Assembly (NCBI RefSeq): GCF_905220975.1
Contig: NZ_CAJNBK010000002.1
Span: 1 to 64,000 of the forward strand
Length of the DNA: 64,000 nucleotides
Origin: Paraburkholderia haematera
Lineage (GTDB): Bacteria; Pseudomonadota; Gammaproteobacteria; Burkholderiales; Burkholderiaceae
Direction: 5' to 3'
Made by a program: the position numbers and the translations under genes. The notes under the pieces were generated by a model. The model ran no database searches. It was not told the origin of the DNA and saw only the letters and a list, made by a program, of their open reading frames with translations. This document shows, one piece after another, positions 40,897 to 49,559 of this stretch. The stretch's first letter is position 1. Every line of letters begins with the position of its first letter.

Positions 40897-42960
40897 TCAC
40901 GAACAGAATTTCCCCAGCAGACTCATCTGCGCATTGCGCGACGATTTGCCCGGTCGCCGGCGCCGATAGTGACCGTCGCTCTGCATCAGCCACGCAGACT
41001 GATTGTCGCCGAGAAACGCCGACAGGCCTTCCGCAATCACACGCCGCTTCAAGCGACGATTGTTGATCGGAAACGCCACTTCCACACGCCGGAAGAAGTT
41101 ACGGTCCATCCAGTCGGCGCTCGACAGGTACACCTGTTCCTTGCCTTCGTCGTAGAAATAGAAGATGCGATGATGCTCGAGGAATCGCCCAACGATCGAG
41201 CGCACCGTGATGTTCTCCGACAAACCCGGCACGCCCGGTTGCAACGAACACACGCCACGCACGATCAGATCGATCTTCACGCCGGCCTGCGATGCTTCGT
41301 ACAGCTCGGCAATCACGGTGGGTTCGAGCAGCGCGTTCATCTTCGCGACAATGCGTGCCTTCTTGCCGGCACGCGCGTGTTCCGCTTCCGCGCGAATTGC
41401 GTCGACCAGTTTCGGATGCAGCGTGAACGGCGACTGCCACAACTCATGCAGCTTCAGTTCACCGCCGATGCCGGTCAATTGCTGGAACACGTGGTGCACG
41501 TCTTCGCAGATATTCTGATCGGCGGTCATTAGCGCGAAGTCGGTATAAAGACGCGCCGTGCGCGGATGATAGTTGCCGGTGCCCAGGTGCACGTAACGCT
41601 TGAGCGTGGTCTTGCCGCCCGACGATACGCGCCGTACGATCAGCATCATCTTCGCGTGGCACTTGTGGCCCACGACGCCGTAGACGACATGCGCGCCCAC
41701 CGCTTCAAGCTGTGACGCCCAGTTAATATTGGTTTCTTCGTCGAAGCGCGCGAGCAGTTCGACCACCACCGTCACTTCCTTGCCGTTGCGCGCCGCTTGC
41801 ATCAGCGCGTCCATCAGCGGGGAGTCGGTGCCGGTGCGATAGATGGTCTGCTTGATCGCCATCACGTTCGGGTCTTTAGCCGCCTGGAGCAGCAATTCGA
41901 GCACCGGCTGAAAGCTCTCGTAAGGATGATGCAGCAGCACGTCGCCCTGATCGATCACGTCGAACATGCTGGCGCTGTTGGAAATCTGCGGCGGAATCGC
42001 GGGGATGTGCGGTACGAACTTCAGGTCGGGCCGGTCCACCATCTCCGGCAATTGCATCAGCCGCACCAGATTGACGGGGCCGTTGGCGAAATAGCAATCC
42101 TTGGTGGTCAGGCTGCTTTCGTCGAGCAGGCGCCGCACGACATGCGCGGGCGTGTCCGCCGACACTTCGAGCCGCACCGCATTGCCCAGATGCCGTGCCG
42201 GCAGTTCGCCCTGCAACGCGACACGCAGGTTGGTGATTTCGTCTTCGTCGACAAACAGTTCGCTATTGCGCGTGATGCGAAACTGGTTACAGGTGCGCAC
42301 CACGAGATTCGGGAACAGTTCGCCGACAAAGCGCTGCAGCAACGAGCTCAGCAGCACGAAACCATGCGGATAGCCCGACAGTTCCTGCGGCATGCGCACG
42401 AGCCGGGGCAAGGCACGCGGCGCCTGCACGATACCCATCATCGCCTGGCGGCCGAACGCGTCCTTGCCTTCGAGTTCGACCACGAAATTCAGGCTCTTGT
42501 TAAGCACACGCGGAAACGGGTGAGCCGGATCGAGGCCGATCGGCGTGAGCACCGGCAGCAGTTCGTCGAAGAAGTAGTTGCGCGCCCATTCGGTCTGCGC
42601 TTCGTTCCACGCTTCGGTGCCGTGAAAATAGATGCCTTCCGTTTCGAGCGCGGGAAACACCGTGTCGTTCAGCATGGTGTACTGGCGATGCACGAGTCTC
42701 TGCGCGCGCTCGACCACGAGGTCGTACACGTGCTGCAACGACATGCCGTCGGGCGACATCGCACCGGGGTTGTCGCGCATCTGTTCCTGCAGTCCGGCCA
42801 TGCGGACTTCGAAGAATTCGTCGAGGTTGCTACTGGTAATGCAGATGAAGCGCAGGCGTTCGAGCAAAGGGACGGCAGGGTCGGCAGCTTGTGCCAACAC
42901 ACGCTCGTTGAAACCCAGAATGCCCAGCTCGCGATTCAATAAGGGGTAGCGGATGGACAT
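40897..42960 (-). CDS. ppk: polyphosphate kinase 1
   Basis: A 687-residue PPK1. It starts SIRYPLLNRELGILGFNERVL, the usual N-domain. The two phospholipase D-like C-domains carry the autophosphorylated His in VGHKCHAKMMLIVRR and the later His in FLEHHRIFYFYDEG. It makes polyphosphate from ATP reversibly at the membrane. The ATG at 42960 is chosen over 43017, which lies within the PhoB-box region's downstream leader and adds no conserved residues. ppx is divergent. Confidence 0.96.
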   Translation of the reverse strand: MSIRYPLLNRELGILGFNERVLAQAADPAVPLLERLRFICITSSNLDEFFEVRMAGLQEQMRDNPGAMSPDGMSLQHVYDLVVERAQRLVHRQYTMLNDTVFPALETEGIYFHGTEAWNEAQTEWARNYFFDELLPVLTPIGLDPAHPFPRVLNKSLNFVVELEGKDAFGRQAMMGIVQAPRALPRLVRMPQELSGYPHGFVLLSSLLQRFVGELFPNLVVRTCNQFRITRNSELFVDEDEITNLRVALQGELPARHLGNAVRLEVSADTPAHVVRRLLDESSLTTKDCYFANGPVNLVRLMQLPEMVDRPDLKFVPHIPAIPPQISNSASMFDVIDQGDVLLHHPYESFQPVLELLLQAAKDPNVMAIKQTIYRTGTDSPLMDALMQAARNGKEVTVVVELLARFDEETNINWASQLEAVGAHVVYGVVGHKCHAKMMLIVRRVSSGGKTTLKRYVHLGTGNYHPRTARLYTDFALMTADQNICEDVHHVFQQLTGIGGELKLHELWQSPFTLHPKLVDAIRAEAEHARAGKKARIVAKMNALLEPTVIAELYEASQAGVKIDLIVRGVCSLQPGVPGLSENITVRSIVGRFLEHHRIFYFYDEGKEQVYLSSADWMDRNFFRRVEVAFPINNRRLKRRVIAEGLSAFLGDNQSAWLMQSDGHYRRRRPGKSSRNAQMSLLGKFCS

Positions 42961-43012
42961 CGGCAGCGAGAATGGAATGTCAGGAGGGGAGACGAAAAGA
43001 CGCTCGGAAATT

Positions 43013-43041
43013 CTCACAGTATGATGACGTTGTTATGACAT
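43013..43041 (-). promoter_or_regulatory. PhoB box upstream of ppk
   Basis: On the minus strand three heptamers lie exactly 11 bp apart: ATGTCAT (43035-43041), ACGTCAT (43024-43030) and a weaker CTGTGAG (43013-43019). The pattern fits PhoB direct repeats, 53 nt before the ppk ATG. Confidence 0.65.
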
Positions 43042-43258
43042 TCGCGATGTTATAAATTGTACGCCGTATTCGTCGCGTGTCGTAATTATGACGCAGTGCA
43101 TATGGGACCATAGGGCACCCCCATTACTGCGAGGCGACATCGTGAGGCCCGGTACGCTTAGAATGGCGTCTTTGAACAGCGCGGCCGGCCATAAGGCGCC
43201 CAAGGCATCCAATGGACATCCGGCACCTTCCGGGTCCAACGCCGCCGCGCACGCGCGC

Positions 43259-44788
43259 ATGGAGTCCGCTTACTCGATGGTCACAACTCCACAACTTCTT
43301 GCTGCCGTCGATCTCGGTTCGAACAGCTTCCGGCTGATCGTGGGCCGGGTCGAAGAAACCGACGCGGGCAGCCAGATCTATCAAGTCGACGCGTTGCGCG
43401 AGCCGGTGCGTCTTGCTGCCGGTCTGTCGAGCGACAAGATGCTCGACCGCGCCTCGCAGGTGCGCGGCTGGGATGCGCTCAAGCGTTTCGGCGAGCGGCT
43501 GCGCGACTTTCATCCCGATCACGTTCGCGCCGTCGCCACCAACACGCTGCGCATCGCCAAGAACGCCGGTGAATTTCTCGGCGAGGCGCAAGCCGCACTC
43601 GGCTTCCCGATCGAAGTGATTGCCGGGCGTGAAGAAGCACGTCTGATTTATGCAGGGGCTGCACACTCCGTGCCCGCGAGCGCGGGCAAGCGTCTCGTCG
43701 TGGATATCGGCGGCGGCTCGACGGAATTCATCATCGGTTCGCACTACACGCCGATCAAGATGGAGAGTCTGTATATCGGCTGCGTGAGCCATAGCCGCGC
43801 ATTCTTCCCGGCAGGCAATGTCGACGAATACACGATGCGCCAGGCCGAACTCGCCGCGAGCCGTGAAATCCAGATCATTTCCGCGGAATACAAAAAAACC
43901 GGGTGGGAACAGGCCATCGGCTCGTCGGGCACTGCACGGGCGCTCGCCGAACTGGTCGAGGCAAACGGCTTCAACGATCCGGGTGTCACGCACGGCATCT
44001 CGCGCGGCGGGCTCGAGCGCCTCAAGCGCGCGCTGATCAAGGCGGAGAACGTCAATCGTCTGAAGCTGGTCGCGCTGAAGGCCGATCGTATTCCGGTGCT
44101 GGCCGGTGGGCTGTCGATCATGATCGCGGTGTTCGACGAACTCGGCGTTGATTACGTCGATACAACAGATGGCGCGCTGCGCCTCGGCGTGCTGTACGAC
44201 CTGCTGGGCCGTGCGCAGCACGAAGACATGCGCACCTTGACGGCGGAAGGCTTCATGCGCCGTTATGGCGTGGATCGTGCGCAAGCCGGGCGTATCGGTG
44301 AGCTCGCGGTGCGCTTTTACGACCAGTTTGCCGAACCGGATGAAGAGCGCCGTGCCGAGAACCGCATGTTCCTCGGCTGGGCGGCGGCCTTGCACGAAAT
44401 CGGACTGTCGATCTCCCACAGCGCCTATCACAAGCATTCGGCCTATATCGCCAGCAACGCCGACATGCCGGGTTTTTCACGTACCGACCAGGCGCGGCTC
44501 GCCGCGCTGGTGCTCGGCCACGCGGGGAAGCTCGGCAAGCTGTCGCAAACACGCGAAGTGGAATGGCCGCTGCTGTTCTGTCTGCGGCTCGCGGCGCTGC
44601 TGTGCCGCCGGCGTGCCGATGTCGGCTTGCCGGGTATCGCGGTCGCGCAGGTCAACGGCGGCTATGAGGTGCGTTTGCCGAACGAGTGGGTGGCTAACAA
44701 TCCGCTGACCGACTACAGCCTGATCCAGGAAGCTGCGGAGTGGGAGAAGGTCGGCATCCCGTATCGCGTGGTCTACACGGACGATTGA
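43259..44788 (+). CDS. ppx: exopolyphosphatase (Ppx/GppA family)
   Basis: About 509 residues. The actin-like ATPase core shows VDLGSNSFRLIV near the N-terminus, catalytic Glu in REEARLIYAGA and VVDIGGGSTEFII. The C-terminal half is an HD-type helical domain with HEIGLSISHSAYHKHSAYI. It releases phosphate from polyphosphate chain ends. The start is uncertain: ATG at 43259 or 43277 both give a normal N-terminus, and the frame is open to 43088. It is divergent from ppk. Confidence 0.93.
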   Translation: MESAYSMVTTPQLLAAVDLGSNSFRLIVGRVEETDAGSQIYQVDALREPVRLAAGLSSDKMLDRASQVRGWDALKRFGERLRDFHPDHVRAVATNTLRIAKNAGEFLGEAQAALGFPIEVIAGREEARLIYAGAAHSVPASAGKRLVVDIGGGSTEFIIGSHYTPIKMESLYIGCVSHSRAFFPAGNVDEYTMRQAELAASREIQIISAEYKKTGWEQAIGSSGTARALAELVEANGFNDPGVTHGISRGGLERLKRALIKAENVNRLKLVALKADRIPVLAGGLSIMIAVFDELGVDYVDTTDGALRLGVLYDLLGRAQHEDMRTLTAEGFMRRYGVDRAQAGRIGELAVRFYDQFAEPDEERRAENRMFLGWAAALHEIGLSISHSAYHKHSAYIASNADMPGFSRTDQARLAALVLGHAGKLGKLSQTREVEWPLLFCLRLAALLCRRRADVGLPGIAVAQVNGGYEVRLPNEWVANNPLTDYSLIQEAAEWEKVGIPYRVVYTDD

Positions 44789-44807
44789 GCATCACGCGTT
44801 GCAAATG

Positions 44808-44845
44808 AAAAAAGCCCGGCGGAATTCGTTCTGCCGGGCTTTTTT
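44808..44845 (+). terminator. intrinsic terminator after ppx
   Basis: Stem AAAAAAGCCCGGC (44808) with GCCGGGCTTTTTT (44833). The A/T symmetry lets it also serve the convergent olsB-like gene. Confidence 0.9.
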
Positions 44846-44891
44846 GTTTGCGTCGTTGCCCGCTGAATGAGCCGGGCCGTTTGTGCGGTAA

Positions 44892-45704
44892 TTAGCGCGG
44901 CGACGCATCGCCGAGGAAGTGCCGCGCGTAACGCGCGTTGATATCCGTCAGACGCAACAGCGTCAGAAAATCCGCCGTGTTGAAGTCAGGATCCCAGGCC
45001 GGCGCGCCGCAAATCTTCGCACCGAGGCGCAGATAGCCTTTCACCAGCGGCGGCGGTGCGACGTCGGCGCCGGTCTGCAATTCTTCGACCGGCAGCGGCG
45101 TGTGCGGGAACGCGCGATATTCCGGCGCCGTCAGCGCGTTGTCACGCAGCGAGCAGTAGAGATTCGCCGCGTAGTGGCCACCGTCGACCATCGCGACGCT
45201 TGCGCAGCCGAGCATCGTCTCGTAGCCGTTGTGCTTCATGTACGCGGCGAGCCCTGCCCACAGCGACATGATCACCGAGCCGCTGCGATAGTCCGGGTGC
45301 ACGCACGAGCGGCCCACTTCGACCATCTTCGCGCGCAGGTGCGTGAGGCGCGACACGTCGAATTCGCTTTCGGCATACAGGCGTCCGATACGGGCGGCCT
45401 GGTGCGGCGGCAGTGCGCGATAGGTGCCGACCACTTTCAGCGTGTCGAGATCGCGCACCAGCAGGTGATCGCAGTATGAATCGAACGAATCGACGTCGAG
45501 GCCGGCCGGGCCGGACAGGCGTGCGCCCATTTCATCGGCGAAGACACGGTAGCGCAGACGCTGGGCCTCGCGCAGTTCCTCGTCGGTGCGCGCCCACGTA
45601 ACTTGCAGGCGATGCTGGGCGGTGACCGTCTCTTCGGCGCGCGGCAGGCGACGCGTTTCGAAGATCGAAGCCAGGGGCAGGGTGGGCGTCGGCAGTTCTC
45701 GCAT
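44892..45704 (-). CDS. OlsB-like N-acyltransferase (GNAT fold)
   Basis: A 270-residue protein. The segment VTWARTDEELREAQRLRYRVFADEMGARL and FDSYCDHLLVRDLDTLKVVGTYRAL match ornithine N-alpha-acyltransferase (OlsB) and related autoinducer-synthase-fold enzymes. EVGRSCVHPDYRSGSVIMSLWAGLAAYM is the acyl-donor site. OlsB makes lyso-ornithine lipid from ornithine and 3-hydroxyacyl-ACP, which would give phosphate-free membrane lipids, fitting its place beside the Pho regulon. No OlsA gene is adjacent. ATG at 45704 has AGGA six bases upstream. Confidence 0.8.
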   Translation of the reverse strand: MRELPTPTLPLASIFETRRLPRAEETVTAQHRLQVTWARTDEELREAQRLRYRVFADEMGARLSGPAGLDVDSFDSYCDHLLVRDLDTLKVVGTYRALPPHQAARIGRLYAESEFDVSRLTHLRAKMVEVGRSCVHPDYRSGSVIMSLWAGLAAYMKHNGYETMLGCASVAMVDGGHYAANLYCSLRDNALTAPEYRAFPHTPLPVEELQTGADVAPPPLVKGYLRLGAKICGAPAWDPDFNTADFLTLLRLTDINARYARHFLGDASPR

Positions 45705-45863
45705 GTGGCGTCCTGGTCGAAAAAAGGGAGATTTCTTTTTTCGCCAATGTAGTAACGCCTGGTGACGCTCGCATGGCAGAGCCGTGACGATTGGATGACG
45801 GCCCGTAAGCCGCATGCGCGCGGCTTGTAATGTCGGGGGCCGCGACGGAGTGTGTTGTTTCTG

Positions 45864-45953
45864 TGCGACCGGCTTAGGTGCGACCGGCTTAGGTGCGACC
45901 GGCTTAGGTGCGACCGGCCCAGGTGCGATCGGCTCAGATGCGACCGGCTTAGA
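45864..45953. repeat. six-copy 15-bp tandem repeat
   Basis: The unit TGCGACCGGCTTAGG occurs at 45864, 45879 and 45894 without change, and with 1-3 changes at 45909, 45924 and 45939. The last unit contains the stop codon of sixA. Confidence 0.92.
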
Positions 45954-46407
45954 TCAGATCCGGGCTCATCGCCGCGCGCAGCACGGCCTGGTCGTCGCCG
46001 TCGCGTTCACGGCTTTCGATCCACCACAGGCCGGCTTTCTTCAGCGGCCAACTCGCTTCGCTGTTGCCAAGCAGACGCGCCGCGACGTGGCCGAGCGTCG
46101 GTTGATGGCCGACGATCACAACGGTCTGCGCGATGCCTTTTGGCCAGCCGGCGGCCTTGAGCACATCGTCCGCGCTGGCGTTAGGCGCGAGTTCGCGCAC
46201 CACGCGATACTGGTCGCTCAAGGTTTCGGCGGTCTGGATGGTGCGCACGGCAGGGCTCGCGAGGACCACTGCGTCGTCGGGCAAGCGGGTGCGCAGCCAT
46301 TTGGCGACGTTTTGCGCCTGTTTGCGGCCTCGCGTGGTGAGCGCGCGGGCGAGATCGCTCGCGGCGAACTCTTCAGCTTCGGCGTGACGCCAGAGGATCA
46401 GATTCAT
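45949..46407 (-). CDS. sixA: phosphohistidine phosphatase SixA
   Basis: A 152-residue histidine phosphatase. The RHG-type motif LILWRHAEAEE has Arg7 and catalytic His8; a second His lies in VVIVGHQPTLGHVA. SixA removes phosphate from His residues of phosphotransfer proteins. The stop codon TAA (45949-45951) falls inside the last copy of a 15-bp tandem repeat, suggesting the repeat grew out of the gene end. GGAGAC lies shortly before the ATG. Confidence 0.92.
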   Translation of the reverse strand: MNLILWRHAEAEEFAASDLARALTTRGRKQAQNVAKWLRTRLPDDAVVLASPAVRTIQTAETLSDQYRVVRELAPNASADDVLKAAGWPKGIAQTVVIVGHQPTLGHVAARLLGNSEASWPLKKAGLWWIESRERDGDDQAVLRAAMSPDLI

Positions 46408-46704
46408 GCGGGTCTCCTTGACTCTGGTTGCGGCGTAAATCGCGGTGCCGGATTTTCAATCACTGTCGCATGCGCATGCGCACGCGTAAGGGCACAAGGC
46501 GGCGGCGCGGGCGGCGCGTATAAGCGCGGACGTATGCCGGGACATCTCGGCATAGGTTGGCGGATAGGCAGATGCCGAGGCGCAGCGTATCGAGCGCTCG
46601 TGCAACGTTCGTTAAGCCCGCATGTAATCCGCGTGAACCCCCTCGGGCCATGAGTCATGAGTCTGCGCATCGGTGCGCATGATGCCCGCGAACACCAGAC
46701 GGCC
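46408..46704. other. intergenic region between sixA and tRNA-Pro
   Basis: No gene is seen. It holds the sixA promoter region on the minus strand and a 12-bp palindrome GCATGCGCATGC at 46468-46479. Confidence 0.4.
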
Positions 46705-46746
46705 AAAAAGCAAAAACCCGCGAAGCCGGAGGCGACGCGGGTTTCG
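46705..46746 (-). terminator. intrinsic terminator for tRNA-Pro
   Basis: On the minus strand AAACCCGCG/CGCGGGTTT closes a stem that is followed by TTTTTGCTTTTTGG, just past the tRNA. Confidence 0.82.
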
Positions 46747-46758
46747 TATTGCTTTTCG

Positions 46759-46835
46759 TGGTCGGAGCGAAAGGATTCGAACCTTCGACCCTCTGATCCC
46801 AAATCAGATGCGCTACCAGGCTGCGCTACGCTCCG
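46759..46835 (-). tRNA. tRNA-Pro (TGG)
   Basis: On the minus strand the acceptor is CGGAGCG/CGCTCCG, the anticodon loop TTTGGGA reads TGG, the T-loop is TTCGAAT and CCA is encoded. Length 77 nt. Confidence 0.96.
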
Positions 46836-46846
46836 ACGAATCCGAG

Positions 46847-46876
46847 ATTCTACGTGGCATTGGGTGCCAGAGTCAA
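46847..46876 (-). promoter_or_regulatory. promoter of tRNA-Pro
   Basis: TTGACT (46871-46876) and TAGAAT (46847-46852) on the minus strand, 18 bp apart. The -10 lies 12 nt before the tRNA. Confidence 0.7.
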
Positions 46877-46983
46877 TCACGAATTGCGTCGGAATGAAAA
46901 AACGTCTCAAACGTCGGCAGCATGCAGAAAGGGTTGCGCGTCAGTGCGCGCTCGCCGGATGTGCGTCGGCGAGCTTTGTCCCC

Positions 46984-47157
46984 TCAATGCCGGCGCCGCA
47001 TCCAGTGCGGCATATGCTGGTGTGCGATCCAGTGATGCAGCATGCCTTCGCCGTCGTGTTCGCGCCTGTAGGTCCTCGACTCAAAAATCGACAGGGCGAG
47101 CAGCACGAGCAGTCCTATTGCAAGTCCGATCAGACCTGCGATCGATTCAGCGTCCAT
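46984..47157 (-). CDS. small His-rich single-pass membrane protein
   Basis: A 57-residue ORF with AGGAGA five bases before its ATG. Residues 6-25 (IAGLIGLAIGLLVLLALSIF) form one membrane helix. The tail is short, basic and rich in histidine: His34, 41, 42, 46, 48, 51 and 57, with Met39, 49 and 53 and Trp43 and 52 (for example MLHHWIAHQHMPHW). I do not recognise a family. The tail could bind metal or haem. The gene stands alone between tRNA-Pro and a small lipoprotein gene. Confidence 0.65.
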   Translation of the reverse strand: MDAESIAGLIGLAIGLLVLLALSIFESRTYRREHDGEGMLHHWIAHQHMPHWMRRRH

Positions 47158-47311
47158 GGCAGTCTCCTATGACACGCAACTGTGCCTCTATAGTAGGTCA
47201 CGCGTCACAAAATGGGAGGGGGAGACTGCTGAGCGCAACATTGTCGATTGCGAATTGCGGGTAGACTCTCGGCGCTTTGTCGCCGTTATTGTCATTCTGT
47301 ATCGAGAGTCT

Positions 47312-47473
47312 ATGAACCGCGTTGTATTGATTGCGTTGATGCTGGCTGCCGGACTCGCCGGCTGTGCCAACGATTCTTCCGGGCATCATGGCGGGCCGCC
47401 GCCGAAAGATCCCGTCGACTATCACGGGGTCCCTACGGACGACCGGCCGCCGGTCATCGCGCCCGCGCCCTGA
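47312..47473 (+). CDS. small putative lipoprotein
   Basis: A 53-residue protein. The signal MNRVVLIALMLAAGLAGCAN ends in a clear lipobox (LAGC, Cys18). The remaining 35 residues are rich in Pro, His, Gly and Asp, with no fold likely. A GAGAG element lies a few bases before the ATG. Such small lipoproteins are common in this group and of unknown role. The frame is open further upstream but only this ATG gives a signal peptide. Confidence 0.65.
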   Translation: MNRVVLIALMLAAGLAGCANDSSGHHGGPPPKDPVDYHGVPTDDRPPVIAPAP

Positions 47474-47740
47474 GCGCCAGCTCTGGAAATGAAAGCGAAG
47501 CGCCGGCGCGGGCACGCCGGTGCTTCTGACCCGCGCAGACAAGTCGCGCGGAGAGCGCGGGCTGTCGTTATTCTAGGGCGACGGGCGCACGTAATATGTA
47601 TGCGCTTGTTTCAAGCCGTAACTGTGTGCGGCGTTGCGCGGACGGGTGCAAAACGCGTGATTCGTCTGCGGCGGCGCACAACCTGCGTGTTCCCAGGACA
47701 AAACATCACCGCGCAGATACTCGGAGCGCTGAAGCAGCGG

Positions 47741-49171
47741 CTAGGCGGCCATGCCCCGTACGACGCCTGGCAAAAAACGCGCGAGCGTCACGCCGCGCGC
47801 GGCCATGAAGACCAGCATCGCGGCCCACAAACCGTGATTGCCGTATAGCGCGAGCAAGGCCGACGAAGCCGCGACGAACACCGCAAACGAAATCACCATC
47901 GACGTCATGAGCTCACGCGTGCGAGTGGCGCCGATGAACACGCCGTCGAGCAGAAAACCCCACACCGAGATCACCGGCAAGAGCGCGGCCCATGGCAGAT
48001 ACGTCTCGGCCGTGGTGCGCACGGCGGCCTGATTGGTCAGACCTTCGATGATCCATGAGCCCGCGCCCCAGTACACCAGCGAGAAGCCCAGTGCGCCGAG
48101 CGCGGACCACAACGCCGTCGCCTTGATGGCCTGTGCGAAGGCGTGCCGGTCGCGCGCGCCGATCGCAGCGCCAACCAGCGCTTCCGCGGCGTGCGCGAAG
48201 CCGTCGAGTCCATAGGCCATGAAGGTCTGAAAATTGAGCAGCAGCGCGTTCGCGGCGAGCGTGGTGTCACCTTGCCTCGCGCCGAGATGCGCGAACCAGC
48301 CGAACGACGACAGCAGACAGAGCGTGCGTACGAAGATATCGCGATTCAGCACCACCAGACGCTTGATCGCGGCAGCGTCGAAGAGGGCGGTGCGGTTTAT
48401 TGCAGGCAGACCGCGTGGTCTGCCGTGCCACAACAAGACGGCGCCGAGTACGAAGCCGAGTGCGTCGGCCGTGGCCGTGGCCGCGCCGATGCCGGCCACG
48501 CCCCAATCGAATGCGTACACGTACAGGAGCACCGCTGCGATGTTCACGCTGTTGATGAACACTTGCGAGAGCAGTGCGAGCCGCACCTTCTGCGTGCCGA
48601 GCAGCCAGCCGAGCACCACATAGTTGCCGAGCGCGAGCGGCGCGGCCCAGATGCGCGCGTGACAGTAGATCTGTGCGTGGCGCTGCACCGCGTCGCTGCC
48701 GCCGATCAGGCGCAACGCGTAGCCGATCAGCGGCCCTTGGAGCAGAAGCACCGCAGCACCGATCGCCGCCGCCAGCAACAGCGCGCGCACGACGTTGTTG
48801 CGCAACTCGGCATGGTCGCCCGCGCCGTGCGCTTGCGCGACGAGGCCCGTGGTGCCCATGCGCAGGAAGCCGAAGCCCCAGAACACGAAGTTGAAGAACA
48901 GGCCGCCGAGCGCCACGCCGCCGAGATAGGACGCGCCGTCCAGATGGCCGGCAACGGCGGTGTCTACCGCGCCGAGAATCGGCTGCGTCAGATTGGCGAG
49001 GACGATGGGGAACGCCAGCGTCAGCACCCGGCGGTGCCAGCGCACAGGGACAGCGGGTGGCGTTGCGGCCGCGCTGTCTCCCAATCCCCCAAGGGGATTT
49101 CCTTCGGGGCGGGGGACTTCCTCCGGGGCGTGTGCGCTGTCGCTCAATGGCGTTCCTGCACGCACACCCAT
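47741..49171 (-). CDS. MATE family efflux transporter (DinF-like)
   Basis: About 476 residues with 12 predicted helices in two halves. The core starts RVLTLAFPIVLANLTQPILGAVDTAVAGHL, the DinF-branch MATE motif with the Asp of VDTAVAGH. It would export drugs or organic cations using an ion gradient. The first 45 residues before the core are Pro/Gly/Ala-rich and include GNPLGGLGDS, which looks like an added segment. The gene start overlaps the end of the DUF2288 gene by 28 bases. Start choice between 49171 and 49192 is uncertain. Confidence 0.88.
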   Translation of the reverse strand: MGVRAGTPLSDSAHAPEEVPRPEGNPLGGLGDSAAATPPAVPVRWHRRVLTLAFPIVLANLTQPILGAVDTAVAGHLDGASYLGGVALGGLFFNFVFWGFGFLRMGTTGLVAQAHGAGDHAELRNNVVRALLLAAAIGAAVLLLQGPLIGYALRLIGGSDAVQRHAQIYCHARIWAAPLALGNYVVLGWLLGTQKVRLALLSQVFINSVNIAAVLLYVYAFDWGVAGIGAATATADALGFVLGAVLLWHGRPRGLPAINRTALFDAAAIKRLVVLNRDIFVRTLCLLSSFGWFAHLGARQGDTTLAANALLLNFQTFMAYGLDGFAHAAEALVGAAIGARDRHAFAQAIKATALWSALGALGFSLVYWGAGSWIIEGLTNQAAVRTTAETYLPWAALLPVISVWGFLLDGVFIGATRTRELMTSMVISFAVFVAASSALLALYGNHGLWAAMLVFMAARGVTLARFLPGVVRGMAA

Positions 49172-49452
49172 GGCGAGACGACCACCGCCCACAGATCGGG
49201 ATCGCGCGCGGCGAAATCGGCGGCAGTTTCAGCCTGCACGCGTTCGACGAGGCCGGAAGACAGCCATTGCGTAACCTGCGTGGTGTCGTCGCTGGCGATG
49301 GCCTCGGCGACGCTCACCAGATCGATGTCGCTCGCAACGCGCAGCAGTATGCCGCGCGCGAAAAAGCGTTCGAGTTCGGTCCAGCCGATTTTGGCGGTTT
49401 CGGCGAGCAGCTTGGCGTACAGCGGGCTATGAGTGGCGTCGTTGGAAGTCAT
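49144..49452 (-). CDS. DUF2288-like protein
   Basis: A 102-residue soluble protein. The order LYAKLLAETAKIGWTELERFFARGILLRVASDIDLVSVAEAIASDD and a final PDLWAVVVSPWVCVQ strand fit the DUF2288 family of short proteins of unknown function. It starts at an ATG on the minus strand, just upstream of the MATE exporter, and its end overlaps that gene, so the two are probably cotranscribed. Confidence 0.78.
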   Translation of the reverse strand: MTSNDATHSPLYAKLLAETAKIGWTELERFFARGILLRVASDIDLVSVAEAIASDDTTQVTQWLSSGLVERVQAETAADFAARDPDLWAVVVSPWVCVQERH

Positions 49453-49559
49453 CGTAAGCGGGTTCTGACGGGGCCGTTACTATAAACCATCAGCGCGGAC
49501 CGCCAGGGCGGCGCGCGTTCCGGTACGCTTGAGGCTTTCGAAATTCATTCTGAACCTTC

